Of a stretch of 6,208 nt of DNA, positions 5,721 to 6,208 are shown piece after piece; within the stretch, counting starts at the first letter, position 1; each line of letters opens with the position of its first letter. The notes under the pieces were generated by a model. It saw nothing but the letters and a program-made list of their open reading frames with translations. It was not told the DNA's origin and did no database searches. Source of the DNA: Photorhabdus cinerea (lineage in GTDB: Bacteria > Pseudomonadota > Gammaproteobacteria > Enterobacterales > Enterobacteriaceae); assembly GCF_011189575.1 (NCBI RefSeq), contig NZ_PUJW01000057.1, forward strand, positions 1 through 6,208. The letters are read 5' to 3'. The position numbers and the translations under genes were made by a program.

Positions 5721-6125
5721 TGGTTCGTTCCTTACTTATCCGGTTAGCTTGTTCAACCCACCATTCAAGCCGTGATCGGGTTAAGAGCCACGTATCACGC
5801 GGCCCCCACTTGTAATAAAATGTGACATCAGCGGCTAATTGCTGCCAGATTTGGAGTTCTCCGAGTCCAAAAAACTTTCAATAAACTCCTGACACTGATG
5901 GAAGTCACTGATTGCCATTTTTTTCAGTACAGATTCGGGAATTTCTGAAACCAGAGAAATTAATAACCGAGTTGCCGCTAGCGGATTTGCTTTTTTGCTC
6001 GCCTCATAAAACTGTTCAACCTGGATCAATACGGGTTCTTTCAAATCAATCTGCTCGTAGCGGACTTTGCCGTCATTGCTCTCAATCGGCGTGCTTAATA
6101 CGATAGTTTTAGTTTTTTCTAACAT
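5713..6125 (-). CDS. Frameshifted tail assembly chaperone (G-T type fusion, 137 aa)
   Basis: Predicted product of a programmed -1 ribosomal frameshift. The ribosome reads the chaperone from 6125 to codon 86, slips back one base on T TTT TTG (5874-5868), and continues at GGA (5868-5866) for 51 more codons to TAA at 5715-5713. The extension starts GLGELQIWQQLAADVTFY and contains YYKWGPRDTWLLTRSRLEWW. A helix, then the W-G/S-P turn, then a Trp-rich helix is what T-type extensions of tail chaperones look like in many phages. The new frame is closed by TGA four codons before the slip, so it has no start of its own: it makes sense only as a fusion. It overlaps the tape measure start by eight bases. 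Such fusions bind the tape measure and recruit tube subunits. Mu itself was reported to use a -2 shift; here only -1 opens the frame. Confidence 0.8.
5835..6125 (-). CDS. Phage tail assembly chaperone, Mu gp41-like (96 aa)
   Basis: Zero-frame (G-like) form of the tail chaperone. It opens with a short beta segment (TIVLSTPIESNDGKVRYEQI, then LKEPVLIQVEQFYEA), as in Mu gp41-type tail assembly proteins in which a tube-related T-x-P-I-x-x-x-D-G-x-x-x-x-E-x-x-L-x-x-P pattern is common, followed by an alpha-helical body in which a PES-x-L-K-K-M-x-x-x-D segment near residues 63-74 leads into the last helix. GGAG seven bases before the ATG is a strong ribosome binding site, and the gene follows the tube gene by 14 bases. 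It lies immediately before the tape measure gene. Besides this form, a small fraction of ribosomes should make the longer -1 product. The Ser/Asn-rich last ten residues after the slip site look like a dispensable tail. Confidence 0.85.
   Translation of the reverse strand: MLEKTKTIVLSTPIESNDGKVRYEQIDLKEPVLIQVEQFYEASKKANPLAATRLLISLVSEIPESVLKKMAISDFHQCQEFIESFLDSENSKSGSN
5868..5874 (-). promoter_or_regulatory. Slippery heptamer TTTTTTG for -1 frameshifting
   Basis: In the chaperone frame the bases are phased T-TTT-TTG (end of Ser84, Phe85, Leu86), the X-XXY-YYZ form of a -1 slip site. It sits eleven codons before the zero-frame stop, the usual place. Downstream, GGAG/CTCC and CAGC/GCTG can pair weakly; no strong stimulatory hairpin or pseudoknot is evident by eye. 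Confidence 0.75.
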
Positions 6126-6139
6126 GTTGATTCTCCAAA

Positions 6140-6208
6140 TTAATTTTCAGTAACCGAAGTGCCTTCCCAGCGTACTTCAAAAGTCGCATCTTCGCTTGCT
6201 ACTTCCTG
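6140..6208 (-). CDS. Tail tube protein, 3' end only (Mu gpM-like)
   Basis: The frame enters from the right edge and ends at TAA 6142-6140, giving 22 residues: QEVASEDATFEVRWEG then TSVTEN. A final beta strand of the type F-E-V-R-W-E-G-T is how Mu-like tail tube proteins end, and the gene directly before the chaperone and tape measure genes is the tube gene in this phage group. Identification is by synteny and this short C-terminus. The spacer to the chaperone ATG is 14 bases and holds only the ribosome binding site. Confidence 0.65.
   Translation of the reverse strand, partial: QEVASEDATFEVRWEGTSVTEN

Noticed and set aside
5721..5834. Independent small gene between chaperone and tape measure
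   Set aside because: No start codon with a ribosome binding site in that frame; the frame continues upstream across the chaperone stop to the slip site, so a frameshift extension explains it better.
5840..5880. A Mu-style -2 frameshift at the chaperone end
   Set aside because: The -2 frame soon reaches a TGA and does not open the WGP-containing extension; only -1 does.
5912..6106. Plus-strand frame opposite the tail chaperone
   Set aside because: Antisense shadow of a gene supported by synteny and a strong ribosome binding site.

Overview
The window is part of the tail-morphogenesis region of a Mu/SfV-like contractile-tailed prophage, read almost entirely on the minus strand (right to left). 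The host is most likely a moderately AT-rich gammaproteobacterium. Enterobacterales, perhaps a Xenorhabdus/Photorhabdus/Providencia-type genome, fits the base composition and the phage type, but this is inference from style only.

In transcription order from the right edge: the last 22 codons of a tail-tube-like gene (6208-6140); a tail assembly chaperone (6125-5835); a -1 frameshift extension of that chaperone (to 5713) that plain ORF calling misses; a tape measure protein (5720-3735) whose C-terminal third carries an NPGN-type, probably cell-wall-active domain; then, after an interruption, the DNA circularization (Mu gpN-like) protein (1450-50); and the first 17 codons of a gpP-like tail/baseplate-hub gene (53-1), which starts in an ATGA overlap with the gpN-like stop. 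Tube, chaperone G/GT, tape measure, N, P is the Mu order.

Between the tape measure gene and the gpN-like gene, which are adjacent in Mu, lie about 2.3 kb of non-structural genes (1451-3734) that look like a moron island. It holds a membrane-anchored zinc-ribbon protein (minus strand) with its own terminator; a small secreted four-cysteine protein on the opposite strand, possibly followed by a 31-codon ORF; and a hicB-hicA toxin-antitoxin pair. A near-identical 22-bp terminator-like repeat stands at each end of the toxin-antitoxin segment (1480-1501 and 2389-2410), suggesting how this module was gained.

The structural genes build the tail: the chaperone and its frameshifted form coat the tape measure while the tube polymerises, and the gpN- and gpP-like proteins form the baseplate hub end. 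The island genes have no evident structural role and are best read as lysogen-expressed cargo: plasmid/prophage stabilisation or phage defence (hicBA), and envelope modification or superinfection exclusion (zinc-ribbon and secreted proteins; speculative). No tRNA, rRNA, CRISPR array, IS element or att site was seen.
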